Below, piece after piece: positions 22,270-34,114 of a stretch of 64,000 nucleotides of DNA. Below the pieces are notes generated by a model, which was given only the letters and a program-made list of their open reading frames with translations, ran no database searches and was not told the origin of the DNA. The DNA comes from Pictodentalium vernedei. Taxonomy: Eukaryota > Mollusca > Scaphopoda > Dentaliida > Dentaliidae. Numbering within the stretch: the stretch's first letter is position 1; each line of letters begins with the position of its first letter. The position numbers and the translations under genes are program-made. Location of the stretch: positions 832,427,337 to 832,491,336 of the forward strand of contig CM062297.1 of NCBI GenBank assembly GCA_031216915.1. Reading direction: 5' to 3'.

Positions 22270-22572
22270 TTGTTTGAACACTGATTTCCTGTTTTGTGAA
22301 CGGTTTATAGAGGAATTCAAAAGAACCAGGCTTTTACAGTGAAGTTTATCCCGTTCGAACAATGGATTTCCAAAACGAAATTTTGCAATTATGTAAAGAA
22401 AGAAACGATAAATGGGATAGGGAAGTTATATCCCGTATAGAATTTTCACGAGATTTGCATGCATCAAATTCTGTTTACCTTCAAAGATACAGCATTCAGT
22501 TCAGAAATAATAGAGTCCGACTAGTGGACTCACCTTCAAAGCAAAGAGGTTGCCCAAAGAATTTATCCGGTG
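22270..22572 (+). pseudogene. N-terminal block of a large invertebrate protein family (block 1 of 3)
   Basis: The frame with the ATG at 22362 reads upstream in phase as EPGFYSEVYPVRT. It continues FQNEILQLCKERNDKWDREV, RIEFSRDLHASNSVYLQRYS and IQFRNNR. I remember this order (cysteine-bearing start, basic V-R-T, R-x-D-x-W, R-I-E, D-L-H-A-x-D-x-V-Y-H, V-N-F-R-T) as the start of large, expanded proteins of corals and molluscs that also contain the blocks at 30.1 and 38.6-41.5 kb. The expected C-C-H pattern is weak here (Y for H, Q for N). The match ends abruptly where integrase sequence begins near 22573. No frame joins it to block 2. It is a decayed fragment of unknown biochemical role. Confidence 0.5.
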
Positions 22573-22999
22573 AGCATGGTCCAACGATGGAATAGAACCA
22601 TGAAGGAGAAATGCACAGATATTTCACAGCTAACTTGACTAAGATGAATGTCTCAGATGATTTGTTTGACGATGATAACAACACATGCCACAGTTCCATC
22701 AAGATGACACCTGTGGAAGCTAGTGATCATGGAACCGAAAAGGGAGTCTATGCGAATCTCTATCCATTAAAGATGGCGGCAGCGTCAAAACGACGGAGAT
22801 TTGCCATGGGTAATCGAGTGAGAATTTACAAGTGGAAAAACATTTTGAAAAAGCTTATGCACCTAGATGGACGGAAGAAATCTTTGTCGTGGTTTGAGTA
22901 TTCTGCACCGATCCCTTTACTTATGAGATAGAAGCATTAGATGGTGAAGAAATCACGGCAAAGATTTATGAACAGCAATTACAAAAGACCATCTTTTAA
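22573..22999 (+). pseudogene. C-terminal part of a Polinton integrase (second lineage)
   Basis: It opens with SMVQRWNRTMKEK, the place where the catalytic Glu normally lies (V-E-R-F-N-R-T); Gln stands there. After a frameshift it continues HRYFTANLTK, NNTCHSSIKMTPVEAS, YANLYP, FAMGNRVRIYKWKN. Another shift leads to an end with TYEIEALDGEEIT and EQQLQKT. This is the last third of the rve core plus the SH3/chromo-like C-terminal domain. The first two catalytic Asp residues are absent because sequence upstream belongs to another gene family. It lies 0.9 kb from, and faces, the minus-strand PolB at 23.9-27.1 kb, so both may derive from one Polinton. Confidence 0.7.
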
Positions 23000-23099
23000 A
23001 AAATAAAAACAATGAAGGGAACATTTTTGGTCACATATATATAAGTAAGAAATTAAAAAACATATTTAAAAAAATAAAAGAAAAATAATTTTAAAAAAC

Positions 23100-23780
23100 T
23101 TAAAAAAATAATAAAACAAGAGATTCACTCGGAAGTGAGTATGCCCCCCCCCCCCCCCCCCCACGTGGCAATGACCTTGGTCTGTGACTTTGACCTCCAT
23201 CAAACATAAAAAGGTTGTAAAAAGTTTAATATTTGTACTTTGGTTCGTTTCTGATTTATGGCTGAGACACGAATATTGATGATTTTCAGTGTGACCTTGA
23301 AATGTAACCTTGACCTTACGGACCTGGCTGTGGTGTGTGACACATCCACCCATTGTCCTTTATAATTGAGCGAAGTTAGATTGATTGTAGCCCTAATAGT
23401 TTTGGAGTTATGCTTGAGACACGATTTGTGACCCTGAACATATGACGGTCAATTTTTACCTTCACCTTGCAGATGCGGCGGAAACTATTATACGCGACAC
23501 ACCCTTTGACTGTCCTTAACATTTGTAAAAAGTTTAACAATTGTACTATCATTCGTTTCTGAGTTATGGCTGAGACACGAATATTGACCGATTTTTAGTG
23601 TGACCTTGAAATGTGACCTTCACCTTGAAGGTACGAACCCGGCTATATGTGTGACACATCCTCCCATGGTCCTTTATAATTGTGTGAAGTCTGATGACTG
23701 TGGCCCTAACAGTTTTCGAGTTATTGGCTCTGACACACACGGACACACACACACACAGACGGACGGACACACGCACACTT
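23100..23780. repeat. Degenerate GTGACCTTGA tandem repeat, period about 152 bp
   Basis: GAGACACGAATATTGA recurs at about 23267 and 23573, with a degenerate unit between near 23422 and another near 23730. Each is followed by GTGACCTTGAAATG words. The array begins after a C-run (23144-23161) and ends in a CACA/GGACGGAC microsatellite near 23737-23775. The open frames on it are by-products. Confidence 0.7.
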
Positions 23781-25602
23781 CATTTACTATATGCATATTC
23801 ACTTACTTTTCTTAATTGCCTTCCCAACTAAGTAGTAAGCATGAAGTTTCGCCTTTAAATCCACGAATTCCATGATCTGTCTTTCTTTCTCCCACCTCGT
23901 CCTTGAATTTTTCCACCACCTTTTTTATTTTATTCACGGAATATTAGATTTGTGATCACTGAGATAATTGCTCATGTCGAACCATGCATCGACATCCGGA
24001 GGCATGTCTCGGTAAAAATCTTCGGTCTCTATCTCTTTAGCCAGACTATCCATGTCGAAAACCAACAGTTTGGCTTTTGAATCGTATTTCTTCTTGATGT
24101 ATTCGTAGTGAAATCGATACATCAACTGCTTGCTGATGTCTAAGATGCACTTTCCCAAATAAATCGGTTTGTCGAATATCAGATGCGTTTGTTTCATGTG
24201 AACAGCCACTATATGTTCATCATAGATGGTTCGATGTTTTTAGTTTGGTTTTGAAATGTATTTTCTAGCCTGACTGTCTGTCATCACCAGACGATTGTTA
24301 GTCCTTTTTGTAATGTTTTCCATCGATTTTATGTACACACAATTATTCTTGAGTTTAAAAAAACCCTTCTCGAAGTTGCTCACGGCCTGCGTTCTCAAAT
24401 TCGTGCTAATATCTATATACTTCTTCATCAAAGGCTCTTCATCAAATCAGATGATGCGATGTGTAGTGACTGATCTGTGTAAAGTTTTCGGTTTTCGCTG
24501 TACACTACATACTTACATTTGTCATTTAAATTTGGAACGAATTTATTGACTTTATTCATTTTCATTTGTTCGGGTGCTAAAGGATAATCATTATGTGGAT
24601 CGTGCAACGTTTTGGGATATTCTAGATCCAACCTCAGAAGACAGGGATAATGTCTCCAATTTTCCACCTCCTTGCTATTCTTGACCCATGCGAAATATCC
24701 CGTCGGCAATGGATGGTGAACAGCCCAACTGTATAAATTATTAGCATCGAGATATGTTTTGTATTTCCTCTGTTCTTGTGCATCGATTCCTTCTTCCATG
24801 TAGCAATGTTTTGCTTTCACATACCTGTGAGATATTGTCAACACTCCACCTCTCACACCCTTTTCGACCATGAGCAACATGTTCAGGTCAGATAATAATT
24901 CCAAATTGATTCCAGTCGTCTTCAACAGCACATCCCAGGCCACGCCGGAGTTGTGTAATACCAAGTCAGATCTAGATAGTAATGCCTCCAACAGACGTCT
25001 CGAATATTTTCGAACACGTCTGCCAAGGGAAGGGAGTCGGTTTTTAGAGAGAGATCATGATAATCTCTCTTGGATTCATATAGAATATTTCCCATCCTTT
25101 TTGAGTGTGTTCATAGCCGACATCGGAAATGTCAGCATCGTATAATTTCAAATAAAAAGGATCTTTGGACAGTAGCTTTGACTGGTCGAATCTATGCAAA
25201 CCACCCATGTAATCAGAGAGATGGACTTCTTTCCTCAATATGCACACTCCAATTGGTGCTTATTTTTAAAGTGTTAAGTCATGCTCTCGAATGTCTCCTT
25301 TCCTTAAATATTGACTACTTTTCGAAACTGGTCAGCATGAATTTAAAACTATCTATGAAACGTATTTCTCTTTTGATATCGACTGCTGACATTTCTACAC
25401 CCATTTTCTTCTTTTTGTCTATGACTATCCATTTGGTGAAAGAAATGTATTATTCCTCGCTCTTTGTGATGCAGTTTATATATCCTTTACTTACATTCAT
25501 TACAAACAGATGACTGTCATAATCTGACAGATTGTGAAATATCACCGGAAAGAACTTAGCATTTTGATATTTTTAATTGCAAATACAGTGCATAGCACCT
25601 TG

Positions 25603-25872
25603 AAAATTACCCATGTAGTGATCGTGATCTCTTGCTTTGTTGTATTTGGGTGCTGAAGTTTCCGTAAATGGTGGTCTACAGATGTGACATTCGGTGGCTC
25701 AAAATTTACCCATATAGTGATCATGATCTCTATCTTCTTATATTCAGATGCCGAAGGTTTGGAGAACGGTAGTCCACATATCGTCGCCTGAGTGCTAGAA
25801 TGTTCTATGTCCCCTACGGGACATAGAACATTCTAGCACTCAGCCGACGATATGTGGCATTCGGTGGCTCTC
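25603..25872 (-). repeat. Tandem duplication of the PolB zinc module, second copy split by a MITE
   Basis: The 97-bp segment from AAATTACCCATGTAGTGATCG to ATTCGGTGGCTC (25604-25700) is repeated as 25702-25778 plus 25853-25870. Both copies carry the CHIC codons and diverge by many substitutions. The gap in the second copy is exactly the palindrome at 25779-25852. Confidence 0.75.
25779..25852. mobile_element. 74-bp palindromic MITE, copy A
   Basis: TATCGTCGCCTGAG at the left is mirrored by CTCAGCCGACGATA at the right around TATGTCCCCTACGGGACATA. It is flanked by TA on both sides, so a TA target duplication (Tc1/mariner type) is possible. It lies inside the duplicated zinc module of PolB. Confidence 0.8.
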
Positions 25873-27299
25873 TTATAGTTTTTCATTTGCTCATCTGTGA
25901 TGAGCATCTTCTCAGGAGTTTCAAGCTGCTCGTATTTTTTTTTGATTTCAGATTACAAATCTTCCATGAATTTTGGAGCCACATTGTCATCATCCGACTG
26001 TTTCGTGTAGGAGTATGGACCCAAAGAATATCGATCGTTGAAAGAACATTTTATGTAAAAACAATAACCAGGTGGTGTGTGCTTCGGATATGTTTTGGAG
26101 TAATTGTGACGATCGTTGAGCTGACATGAACTCATTTTCACCATGAAACATTTGAAATTGGCATACACCACAAAAGGCACTCTCAGTCTTCTGTTGTGAT
26201 GTATGAATTTAATGTGAGTGTGAGATTTGGGCATTTCAGTGACAATGCATTGATATGAGTTCCAATACTTTTCATGATGATTCAGCGATTCTTTGCTATG
26301 GAAGGAATTCAAACAGTTAAAACAGAAAAATCTCTCTCTCTCCTGTTTTTGTTACAAATAATTGACTCATTTTCTTGAAACAACAGTAATACTGATTATA
26401 ATGTTTTAAAATTAATAATAAATTAAAGTTTTTGTCGTGATATTTTTGTGAACTTATCCTCAGGGAAATATGTTCTTTTTTCGAATCGTCATATCAAAAA
26501 ACGTTGATGGCAATTGCAGGATTTTGATTTTCAAAATGATTGATGTCACATAGCCAAGTCAGAAAGTTTATTCCTGACAAATCTAAATTCTCAGAGGTTT
26601 CCACATACTTTGATACTCTATTTGTGTTATTTTCTATGGAATATAAGGCAGGTGTGACAGCCAATTTAAAAGGTTGACTGTCTTCTTTATTGTCCACGTT
26701 GATCACAGCTTTTTTAGTTTCTATGAAATAAGGCAATGTTATATATGAAGATGTTTGCAATGGATTGTACTTGTCAATATGAATTTCTAGATTGAATACA
26801 TTGCTGAATCTCCAATTGCGAACTTCGTTTTGATATTGTGCCATATATTGTATTATTTTTTCTTTCATGTTGTCGAAGATTTTGGATGAAGAGGAGCTTT
26901 CAGTCACAGTTTTTCTGCGAGACTGAAAATAAGCCATTGTTTTCCAGGACTTCAAGCTGGTTTCATCTCGTTCAAGAAATTCTGGGGTTGAAACCTTTTT
27001 ATACCTTTGACATTAAACGTTTTGAAAAATTCCTTGATAGCCTGCTCTTGTTCTACCGGAGTGGGCAACAATTGCTCGTGCATGACTTTAGCTAGTATTT
27101 CTTCTATGTCACCATCATTTTTTTAAGCGTCAGCCATCACTGTTTTTATGATAGTCATTATTGATCTTCTTTTTTCCTCTTTTTTATTTCCGCCGATTGA
27201 ATCGAATTGTTGTTTGCTTTTTTTTCTTCCATCTTTCCGCCTAATTGATTCACATTTTTCCCTATCTAGTGAACAAATAGTCTATCAACTCGAATCTCT

Positions 27300-27494
27300 T
27301 TAGTGGTCCAACACTTTTAAGCCCAGCTCTCGTGCTCTCGATTTTAATTCTGGTACTTTTTTCTGACCAACTGTGGTTGGTATGACTTAAATCACTTGTG
27401 GTTTAGTTCCATAACTCGACGATTTTGCAATGCTGAGATTCTTCACATAACTTTTCAGTCCCCCTAGACTGTGCATTTCTAATAAAAATGCCAT
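27300..27494 (-). pseudogene. Small SAP-like ORF upstream of Polinton polB
   Basis: The frame starts MAFLLEMHSLGGLKSYVKN and meets a TAA at 27387-27389 (a C-to-T change of a Gln codon would explain it). It then continues VGQKKVPELKSRARELGLKV in phase. The last stretch (P-E-L-K-x-x-A-R-E-L-G-L-K-V) resembles a SAP DNA-binding motif. It lies about 160 bp upstream of the polymerase start on the same strand. Total length is 64 codons. Polintons often carry such a small gene near polB; the role is unproven. Confidence 0.5.
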
Positions 27495-28424
27495 TTTTAA
27501 GAATCAAAAATTGTTTTAAATATTGTTTTTTTTCTTTCTTTATATTATAAGAAAAAAAATTTTTTTTTTGACTGATTTTAAATATTTTCTTTCAGTTAAA
27601 AAAATCACTAAAACCAATTTTTCAACTTAGGTAATTTCTCACTATTATTGAGCTTATTTTCTTGAGAAATCAACAGCAAATTTTGTTTTTTCTACTAAGT
27701 TAATTTTTTTTAACTTGAAGAAAATAAAAATTAAAATCGGTGAAATAATTTTTTCATATTATATATAGGAAATAAAAAAATATAATATAAAACATTAATT
27801 TTAAAAATTAATTAAAAAACATTTTTCATATTATAAAATAATTTTTTTACAACTAATTAAAAAAATGGCAATGGAAAATATCGAATTGTAAAGCATCTCT
27901 CCATACAATGATACAAAAACTTTTATTTGAAACCTACAGTACGTGGAGAGTGGATTGTAACTAAATCACCCACGGAGTGGAGTTATCACCAAAGCTATAA
28001 CTATCAAATTTTATACATATCGACAAAAAACACAAGCAATGTTTCAGCCAATGAACAAGATACATCCAAAAATCATAAATAAAGGTATCGCAGATTGGCT
28101 TAGGAAAGAAGCTCTATAAAATGAGAAAAATGTTAATGAAAGTAAACATGGTCATCGAGCACCTTCGCAAAAATGAAGAGGGGAAAGTGATAGCTCGCAT
28201 ACAAATAAAAGTTGTGACTTTGTAAAAAAAAAAGGAATTTTGAATTTATTGTTTTATAAATAAATATTTATAATGTTTAAATTTGTTTTTTCCTTAATTT
28301 TGAATTCTTCAAAATACTTAATCTATCATAATTCGTGAGTTTTCTTGGCATTTTCCTAAACTGCTCAATTTCGAAATCCAAAGGCTGCGGTTGCCCTCGA
28401 CACTTGATCATCACCTTCTATCAC
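27495..28424. other. AT-rich intergenic stretch with a MITE piece
   Basis: Very AT-rich text with A- and T-runs, then a partial MITE (27936-28075) and a 35-codon ORF near 28120 (MRKMLMKVNMVIEHLRKN) that I cannot assign. On the minus strand near 28300-28400 a frame gives CRGQPQPLDFEIEQFRKMPR, possibly the tail of the gene upstream. Confidence 0.45.
27936..28075 (+). mobile_element. Partial MITE related to the copy at 43945-44171
   Basis: It starts CAGTACGTGGAGAGTGGATT, followed by ACTAAATCACCCACGGAGTGG, then the CACAAGCAATGTTTCAGCCA core, and stops. The opposite terminal repeat is absent, so it is truncated. Confidence 0.75.
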
Positions 28425-28645
28425 TCTATCACCTCCTCCTCATCAAGTGTTTCCAACACCGATGCAAGGCACAGGATTATGGCATCTTTGTGTTCAATGC
28501 TGTAACAGGTGTGCACCTCGATCGATCCCTCAGACATGCAACCCAGACATCTTTCACGCATCACAACAGGAATGTTTAAATTCACGAGATGGGCACATAC
28601 TCTGTAGAGAACATCTCTGAGAAATTTCTCATGCAGATGATATCT
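28425..28645 (-). CDS. Small cysteine-bearing Polinton ORF
   Basis: The minus strand reads LRDVLYRVCAHLVNLNIPVV, RERCLGCMSEGSIEVHTC, then ETLDEEEVIE and a stop. The arrangement (hydrophobic helix with an early Cys, C-x-G-C, then H-T-C, then an acidic helix) resembles a short protein I remember from animal Polintons with C-x-G-C-x-x-D-H-P-S-Q-x-x-H-x-C. The ATG cannot be fixed; the frame is open from at least 28640. It shares direction with polB and the SAP-like ORF. Function unknown. Confidence 0.55.
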
Positions 28646-28792
28646 TTTTATATTCCCGATTACTCCTTATGATCTCTGATCTTTAAAAATGACATGTTTT
28701 TTTATTTTTAATAATTATATTTTTTATTTTTTTAATTATTTTTATTTTGTTTCCTTCTACTTAATAATACATAGAAAAACACATAATACACA

Positions 28793-29217
28793 CTAAAAAA
28801 ACGAAAGTGTTAAAACTGACACTTTCAAGGTGTTAAACCCATTCTAACTCTTAGGGTTTGATTTTAACACTCAAAGTGCAATGCTTTAAGCACTTAGACA
28901 TTACAATCGTCAGATATCTGAAACTTGAACGGATGGCACTTCCCATGTGTCTAGCATCGGTGGTTCTTCCAGAATCTTCCATAATTTGATTTGCGCTTGG
29001 TGGGTACATAATTAAAAGGACACAACGCAGATGACGCGGATCAGGCTCGAGAGTTCGTTGTTTCCTTTTAAGTGTCGCGACATTACACTTGTCAAGTGGT
29101 ATTATTGTAACACCTGTCTAGTTCTGGGATATCTACACTTGAACAAAATGCTAGTTCAGCACTTAGTAAGTGTTAAATACAGCACTTCAGGTGTAGTTTT
29201 TAACACTTTAGTTTTTA
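28793..29217. mobile_element. Candidate MITE with AGTGTTAAAAC ends
   Basis: The left CTAAAAAAACGAAAGTGTTAA pairs with the right end TTAACACTTTAGTTTTTAG. GTGTTAAA words recur inside both halves. Pairing is imperfect; no coding capacity. Confidence 0.5.
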
Positions 29218-30069
29218 GCATGTACATTATATATATTTCCTCCATCACAGACAGACAGAACCGTGAACGATCGAATTGGAGGGGAAATATTCTCACACAT
29301 CCCAGAGATCTCAGAAGAATCGACCACATGAGGCGTAAAAGCAATGCAAAACGCAAACTGAATATTACGCGTTTTTTTTTGCAATTTGTGACGATTTGGA
29401 ATTTTTCACACATGAGACATCACCATAAAATTGGCAACATACTTCGACAAGACACTCGAGAAAACCAACAAAAATTACACGTTTTTACATTTTGAGTCGC
29501 GATTTGTAATTTCCCATCAGGCATCAGAGTGATCAAGGCGAAACCTTTTGAAATCGATCGAGAAAATACTTAAAAAGCCGAGTATAAAAATACATGTTTG
29601 GCTCTATCGTCAGCTTCATCTCGGATATGTGGTATCTTCACTGTCTTCACTGTCATCTCGAGTAAAACATGCAGTGAATTCTCGAACTGAGCCAGAACTG
29701 CATAATCTCGAAATTTTCTTAGATTTTCTAATATGTTCAAAGATTGATTTTTTCTCGATCTCTGAGATTCGACTGATAAGATGGAATAACTCCTCGCAGT
29801 CTCTCTATTGGCGATTCGATTTCCCATCCGATTTCCAATTCAATTTCCAATTCGAGATGGCCACATGTGGTCTCTCAAAGTATTACTGGCTCAGTCTCTA
29901 GTGAACCAGAATATTTTCTCGAGAAATAAAAGCTCGAAAATTGTGAAAAGCTTCCACTGAGCCAGAATCCGCAATTTTCCTCTACTGACCCAAACTAATC
30001 AAAACAATAGTTGATAGAAACAGCAGCTGCCTTGATAAAAAAATGGCATAAAAAATATGAACGCATCAA

Positions 30070-30660
30070 GTGAGATCTATCTATCTTTTGCAGATATCAC
30101 TTCTGGAACACAGTCTATCTTATCTTCCTGACTCTCTCAGCCTCCTCCCGAAAGCTTTATTCATCTTGAAAGACACCCGTGTTAAACAGGTTTCCATAGG
30201 GCAAGTAATAATGCAAGCCATACGACCCAGGGTAATTATTGTGCCTCTTCAAATAGGTCTTGGTGTGCAGTGTCACCACCACTTCGGATCTAAATTTCTT
30301 GATACTTTATACCACCTTGGATTGTCTTCCTCTTATTCTGAAGTCCAGCTATTCGTACAAAGTGTGACAATCACAGACAACACTAACATCCCAAGGTATA
30401 TACCAAATCAGTGCATTCAGTTTGTGGTGAACAATGTTGATCATAATCTTCAAATCTTCAAACACTTGGCGGACTACATATTTTCTATGGCATGGAAACT
30501 ATTACGATTGCAGCACTGAGCAACAAGTTGTCTAGTCCAAGTCCTCGCCTGAAAGTCAGTCCTGATGATGTTGTGGCCGTTGGAGGCATCAAACTCCAAA
30601 CACGAAATGCAGCAACTGTCACACAATGAAACACCATAGAATATGGTAAATTTCGCTAAG
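30070..30660 (+). pseudogene. Middle block of the large invertebrate protein family (block 2 of 3)
   Basis: The 149-codon frame carries ISLLEHSLSYLPDSL, KQVSIGQVIMQAIRPRVI, PLQIGLGVQCHHHFGSKFL, LGLSSSYSEVQLFVQS and CIQFVVNNVDHNLQI, followed in a shifted frame by FYGMETITIAALS and SPRLKVSPDDVVAVGGIKLQ. I recognise the order (I-G-Q-A-I-x-Q-A-x-R-P-R, G-V-x-x-H-H-x-F-x-S-R-x-L, Y-S-E-V-Q, D-N-V-D-H-N, F-H-G-M-G) as the middle of a large metazoan protein that continues with the 38.6-kb block. A pyrimidine-rich CTATCTTTTGCAG at about 30090 could be a splice acceptor. Stops and a frameshift near 30520 make it a pseudogene. The biochemical function of the family is not known to me. Confidence 0.6.
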
Positions 30661-33000
30661 TGGATGAGATTAATTTATATGCAGAAATTGTGCTTCGGGT
30701 GTTAACTGACAGAAGTGTATAACATTCTTTCTAAAACACTAATCACTTCTTATCTTCACTATGTACCTCGGCCGAGTCAACTTCCATTTGACTTTCACCA
30801 CAGAGTGTAATTAACAAAACACATGTGGCCAGTTGGAATTCAATAAATTAAATTATGCACAAGACAACTTTCTGTCCACTTTGCTATCATGGGAAATAGT
30901 TTCTGTCATCTTCTCATCCCCCAGTAATTTTCAAAGTATAAGATTTCCTTCACCCTCAGAAAATATACAAAATATGAGAATGAGGAGATTCGACAGAAAG
31001 TAAGCATGTGTTCAAGATGCTCCGATGGCTATCCCTTGCTGGAAGTTGTACAGGCCCAGTCTCAGAATTAGTGAAAGAAAAGACCACAACAACGTGGTCG
31101 AGTCAGTTATGGTTGGTCATAGAGGGACTGATGTTGATAGTTGGACATTTTTGAGCCGGAATTTCATAATATGGTATAAAGGTGCCATAATTTATTTGGA
31201 CAGAACTGATGAAACAAAAGAGAAGACTTCTCAGAAAAAAACTACATTTAAGCACGCAATAAGTTGGTGTGAAAACAGAGTGGTTGTCATTATTTTGCAA
31301 AGGTAAAAGTGCATTCAAATAGGGTGAAACAAAGACAGTTCAGTAAAGGTGTATCAACCAGTTCGACATTCAAACAGACAGTGATTACTAACATAACCAG
31401 GATTATTATGGCGCACTGGTGTGGTAATTGGATAGACGTGTGAAGAGACAATTAGAAAACCTGCTATAAAGGATTCCTTGTGGAGACTACTGCATTGTTG
31501 GACTGAACTCATGCAGGGTGAGATTGTACCTTCAACCGGTTGTAATGAAGGAAACACTTTATGGCGCCTCATGATGAACAGTCATATAAAGGACTGATAT
31601 TATAGTATTATGTGTATGAGAGAGGGTGTTTGTGTATGTGTGTGTGTGTGTGTCGACATGTTATAGTGTAGTATTAATCAAATAAATATATACTCATTGT
31701 CCCATAGCCCCAAGACAGGGTAGAATAGTTCCAGCCCTATGGGGTTGACCCTGGGTGCTATGGAAGAGGTCAAGGGGTGGGTCCCAACGGTGTGCACTTC
31801 TTTGATTTAGGGACCTAATCCCAATGTGGTCATCTAGTGGTTAATTTTGATTCTCCATGTTCTGTTGTTTAGACTTGGCCAGATAGGGTTACAGGATACT
31901 TGTGAAATTATAAATAAGCTTCAACACAGTTATACAGTGACCAATAGATATTTATTTAATTAAGTGTGAGAAATGAGTGATATGCCATTAACCAGATGTT
32001 ATTTGAGGTACTGCCTTACAGCTCTCAATATGAGCTGAAGTTCTTATCCCAAGTTAAAACTCATAAGTTAACTTGAACAATTCATCTCCATGAAATTCCT
32101 TAGCCCTAATTATTCACCAGCACTTACCAAGAGCTCACAGCTCTCTACAAAGAGCCAATGCTCTTAAAGTTTAACCAAAGTGAGTACTGAATAGATTAAA
32201 TGAATATAATAGCCCAAAATCGGGTAGCTTCACCGAACTGTGTGATTTTGGACCATTTGTAAAAACTAAAACCCACCTCATAAATTTTTCAAACATAAGC
32301 TCTAAGAGTTTATTTTAAAAGTCGTTAGCTTTGCCAATCTATGAGAGTTGGTCCCAGTGGACTATTAGAAAGTCAGTTCCACCAAATTGTGATGAGAACA
32401 TGTTCGGATTTTACAGTGACAGTGGGCTGCTTAAATACAAATCAGATTCAGGAAAGCACCAATGAGAGGGAGTCTCTCACTGATGGTTATGCTGCCAAGA
32501 CTAGTATTGCATCAGCCAACTGCTTTAACACATTGCATTTAGTTAATAAATGCGAAGACCAAAGATAATTTACATTGTAAAGTTTACTAGCTGAAACTCC
32601 AGCAGATAGTTAAAGAGAATTAATAGTCCACCTAACATACCTATCTCTGATAATGAAACTGGAGTGATGATGGTTGTTTGACAATTTGAGCTAGTTTTAA
32701 TAACCAATTTATGAGGTGAACTTAGTATTTTGTATAGTAACATTAGAGTGTGATGGAATATCTCATTATAACTACAGACTGAATACAAATTATGCTTACC
32801 AGTTAAATTTTATCAGCCAAGAGCTTCTGACAAAAGAGTTGATCCAAGCTCATAGAGCTTACTTCGTCACAATCGTCCCTAAGTGAGCAAATTTCAACAG
32901 ATTTGGACCTTGACTGAGAAAGGGGACAAAACAAAATAAGGTAAGAAGAAATATCAAAAACAAACCACAATATGCAGTACCTCCACAACATTTTTTTTTC
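30661..33000. other. Non-coding stretch between block 2 and the env-like gene
   Basis: It contains a (GT)n microsatellite (31638-31653) and the phrase TCCCATAGCCCCAAGACAGG near 31700 with a pyrimidine/purine-rich neighbourhood. A retroelement 3' LTR would be expected here, but I could not find a matching copy, so I do not call one. Confidence 0.35.
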
Positions 33001-33598
33001 TTAATAAAGACAACCAATCAGCACAATCAGCCAATGCCAATCCTGTCCCTGTGGTTTTACCTGCCCCACAACCCCAAAAAACATTTTTTAGTTTGTGAGT
33101 CAATGATGGAATGAAAAAATACAAAACATGAAATACACAATTCGTGGTTATAATCCTGCAACGATAATATATTACAAGAGTATACATGGGTACAATTCAC
33201 CCAGCATGATAACAATAAAAACCAACTGGTGACAATCCACTCAGTTTCCAATAGCACCAGAAAATTAGGTAATAACAATGGAATCAGCCAAGGCATCATA
33301 GCAAACAGTGGGGTATAACTTTAGAGTAGGTGATGTCAGATGGAAGGAATGCCCATAAGTGAGAGGAGCGGTCTCAGTGACAACAGGAACAGGGGAAGGA
33401 ACAGAGTCGAGAGAAACAGGTTTACGGTGCCTACGACAAATGGAATGAAGGAAAAGCATTACGGAAAGCAATGTGCTGGTGTTTCCGAAAACATCGAACA
33501 CAACAGTAAATTGCAATACATAATACCAGCACAGAAAAAGCCATCACCCATTTGGGGAGAGAAGTTCATTCAATAGGGTGAAGATTAATAGAATCCAA

Positions 33599-33996
33599 GG
33601 GGAGCGCGGTGGCTCAGTAGGTAGAGGTGCAGGCTGCAAGCCGAGAGGTCCTCGGTTCGAATCCCACCTACCTGCAGCAACCGCGTTGTGTCCTTGGGCA
33701 AGACACTTCATCTCCATTGCCCGCGTGGGGGCACGATGGCGCCGTGTACTAAGGCGTACTGCACGTCGATGGTACGCATGTCTTCAACCAATCTAACGCT
33801 CTCTGTGTTGGCTGCAGTGCGGAGTTACGATGTTGGGGAGCTGACAGCTGCTCGTCATTGCTCGGTGGTTCTCTCTGGGTACTCCGGCTTCCTCCACCCA
33901 TAAAACTGTCACGGTCATGATTAGCCATTGTGCATAAATATGTGACCTTAAACACCAATAAATAAATAAATAAATAAATAAATAAAGATAAATAAA
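33599..33996 (+). mobile_element. tRNA-headed SINE with 12-bp target duplication
   Basis: The head has an A-box-like TGGCTCAGTAGG (33610-33621) and a perfect B box GGTTCGAATCC (33654-33664). The body (GTCCTTGGGCAAGACACTTC, CGTACTGCACGTCGATGGTA, GCTCGGTGGTTCTCTC) ends in (AATA)n. AATAGAATCCAA occurs at 33587-33598 and 33995-34006 as a target-site duplication. It sits in the env-like gene, antisense to it. Confidence 0.9.
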
Positions 33997-34040
33997 TAGA
34001 ATCCAATTCCACAATGAGAGAAGCCATAGGGATATTTCTA

Positions 34041-34114
34041 TATCGTCGCCTGAGTCCTAGAATGTTCTGTGTCCCATAGGGGACATAGAACATTCTAGCA
34101 CTCAGGCGACGATA
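34041..34114. mobile_element. 74-bp palindromic MITE, copy B
   Basis: It has the same length and ends as the copy at 25779: TATCGTCGCCTGAG and CTCAGGCGACGATA, centre GTGTCCCATAGGGGACAT. It lies in the env-like gene, 35 bp from the SINE. Confidence 0.85.

Larger units (their letters stand above)
23934..27137 (-). pseudogene. Polinton/Maverick family B DNA polymerase (protein-primed type)
   Basis: It would replicate the element. From the N-terminus (27137) leftward: AKVMHEQLLPTPVEQEQAI; WRFSNVFNLEIHIDKYNPL and INFLTWLCDINHFE (26955-26494); PFVVYANFKCFMVKM, the exonuclease I-like region with F-E changed to F-K (26312-25953); a CHIC-type zinc module; VIFHNLSDYDSHL near 25530; HLSDYMGGLHRFDQSKL near 25230; SGVAWDVLLKTTGINLELL; motif A KTYLDANNLYSWAVHHPLPT (24991-24428); NNRLVMTDSQARKYI; HLIFDKPIYLGKCILDISK; motif C LLVFDMDSLAKEIE. 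Both motif C Asp residues remain. At least six frameshifts or stops, a tandem duplication of the zinc module and a 74-bp palindromic MITE break it. Confidence 0.85.

Noticed and set aside
23066..23815. ORFs in both strands of the GTGACCTTGA array
   Set aside because: They follow the 152-bp repeat and the CACA microsatellite, not a gene.
31354..33000. A 3' LTR for the minus-strand retroelement
   Set aside because: I could find no second copy, no polypurine tract in the right place and no TG...CA boundary that I would defend.
33599..33680. A tRNA gene
   Set aside because: Good A and B boxes, but the sequence runs into a SINE body with an AATA tail and target duplications, and I do not see a full cloverleaf with an acceptor stem.
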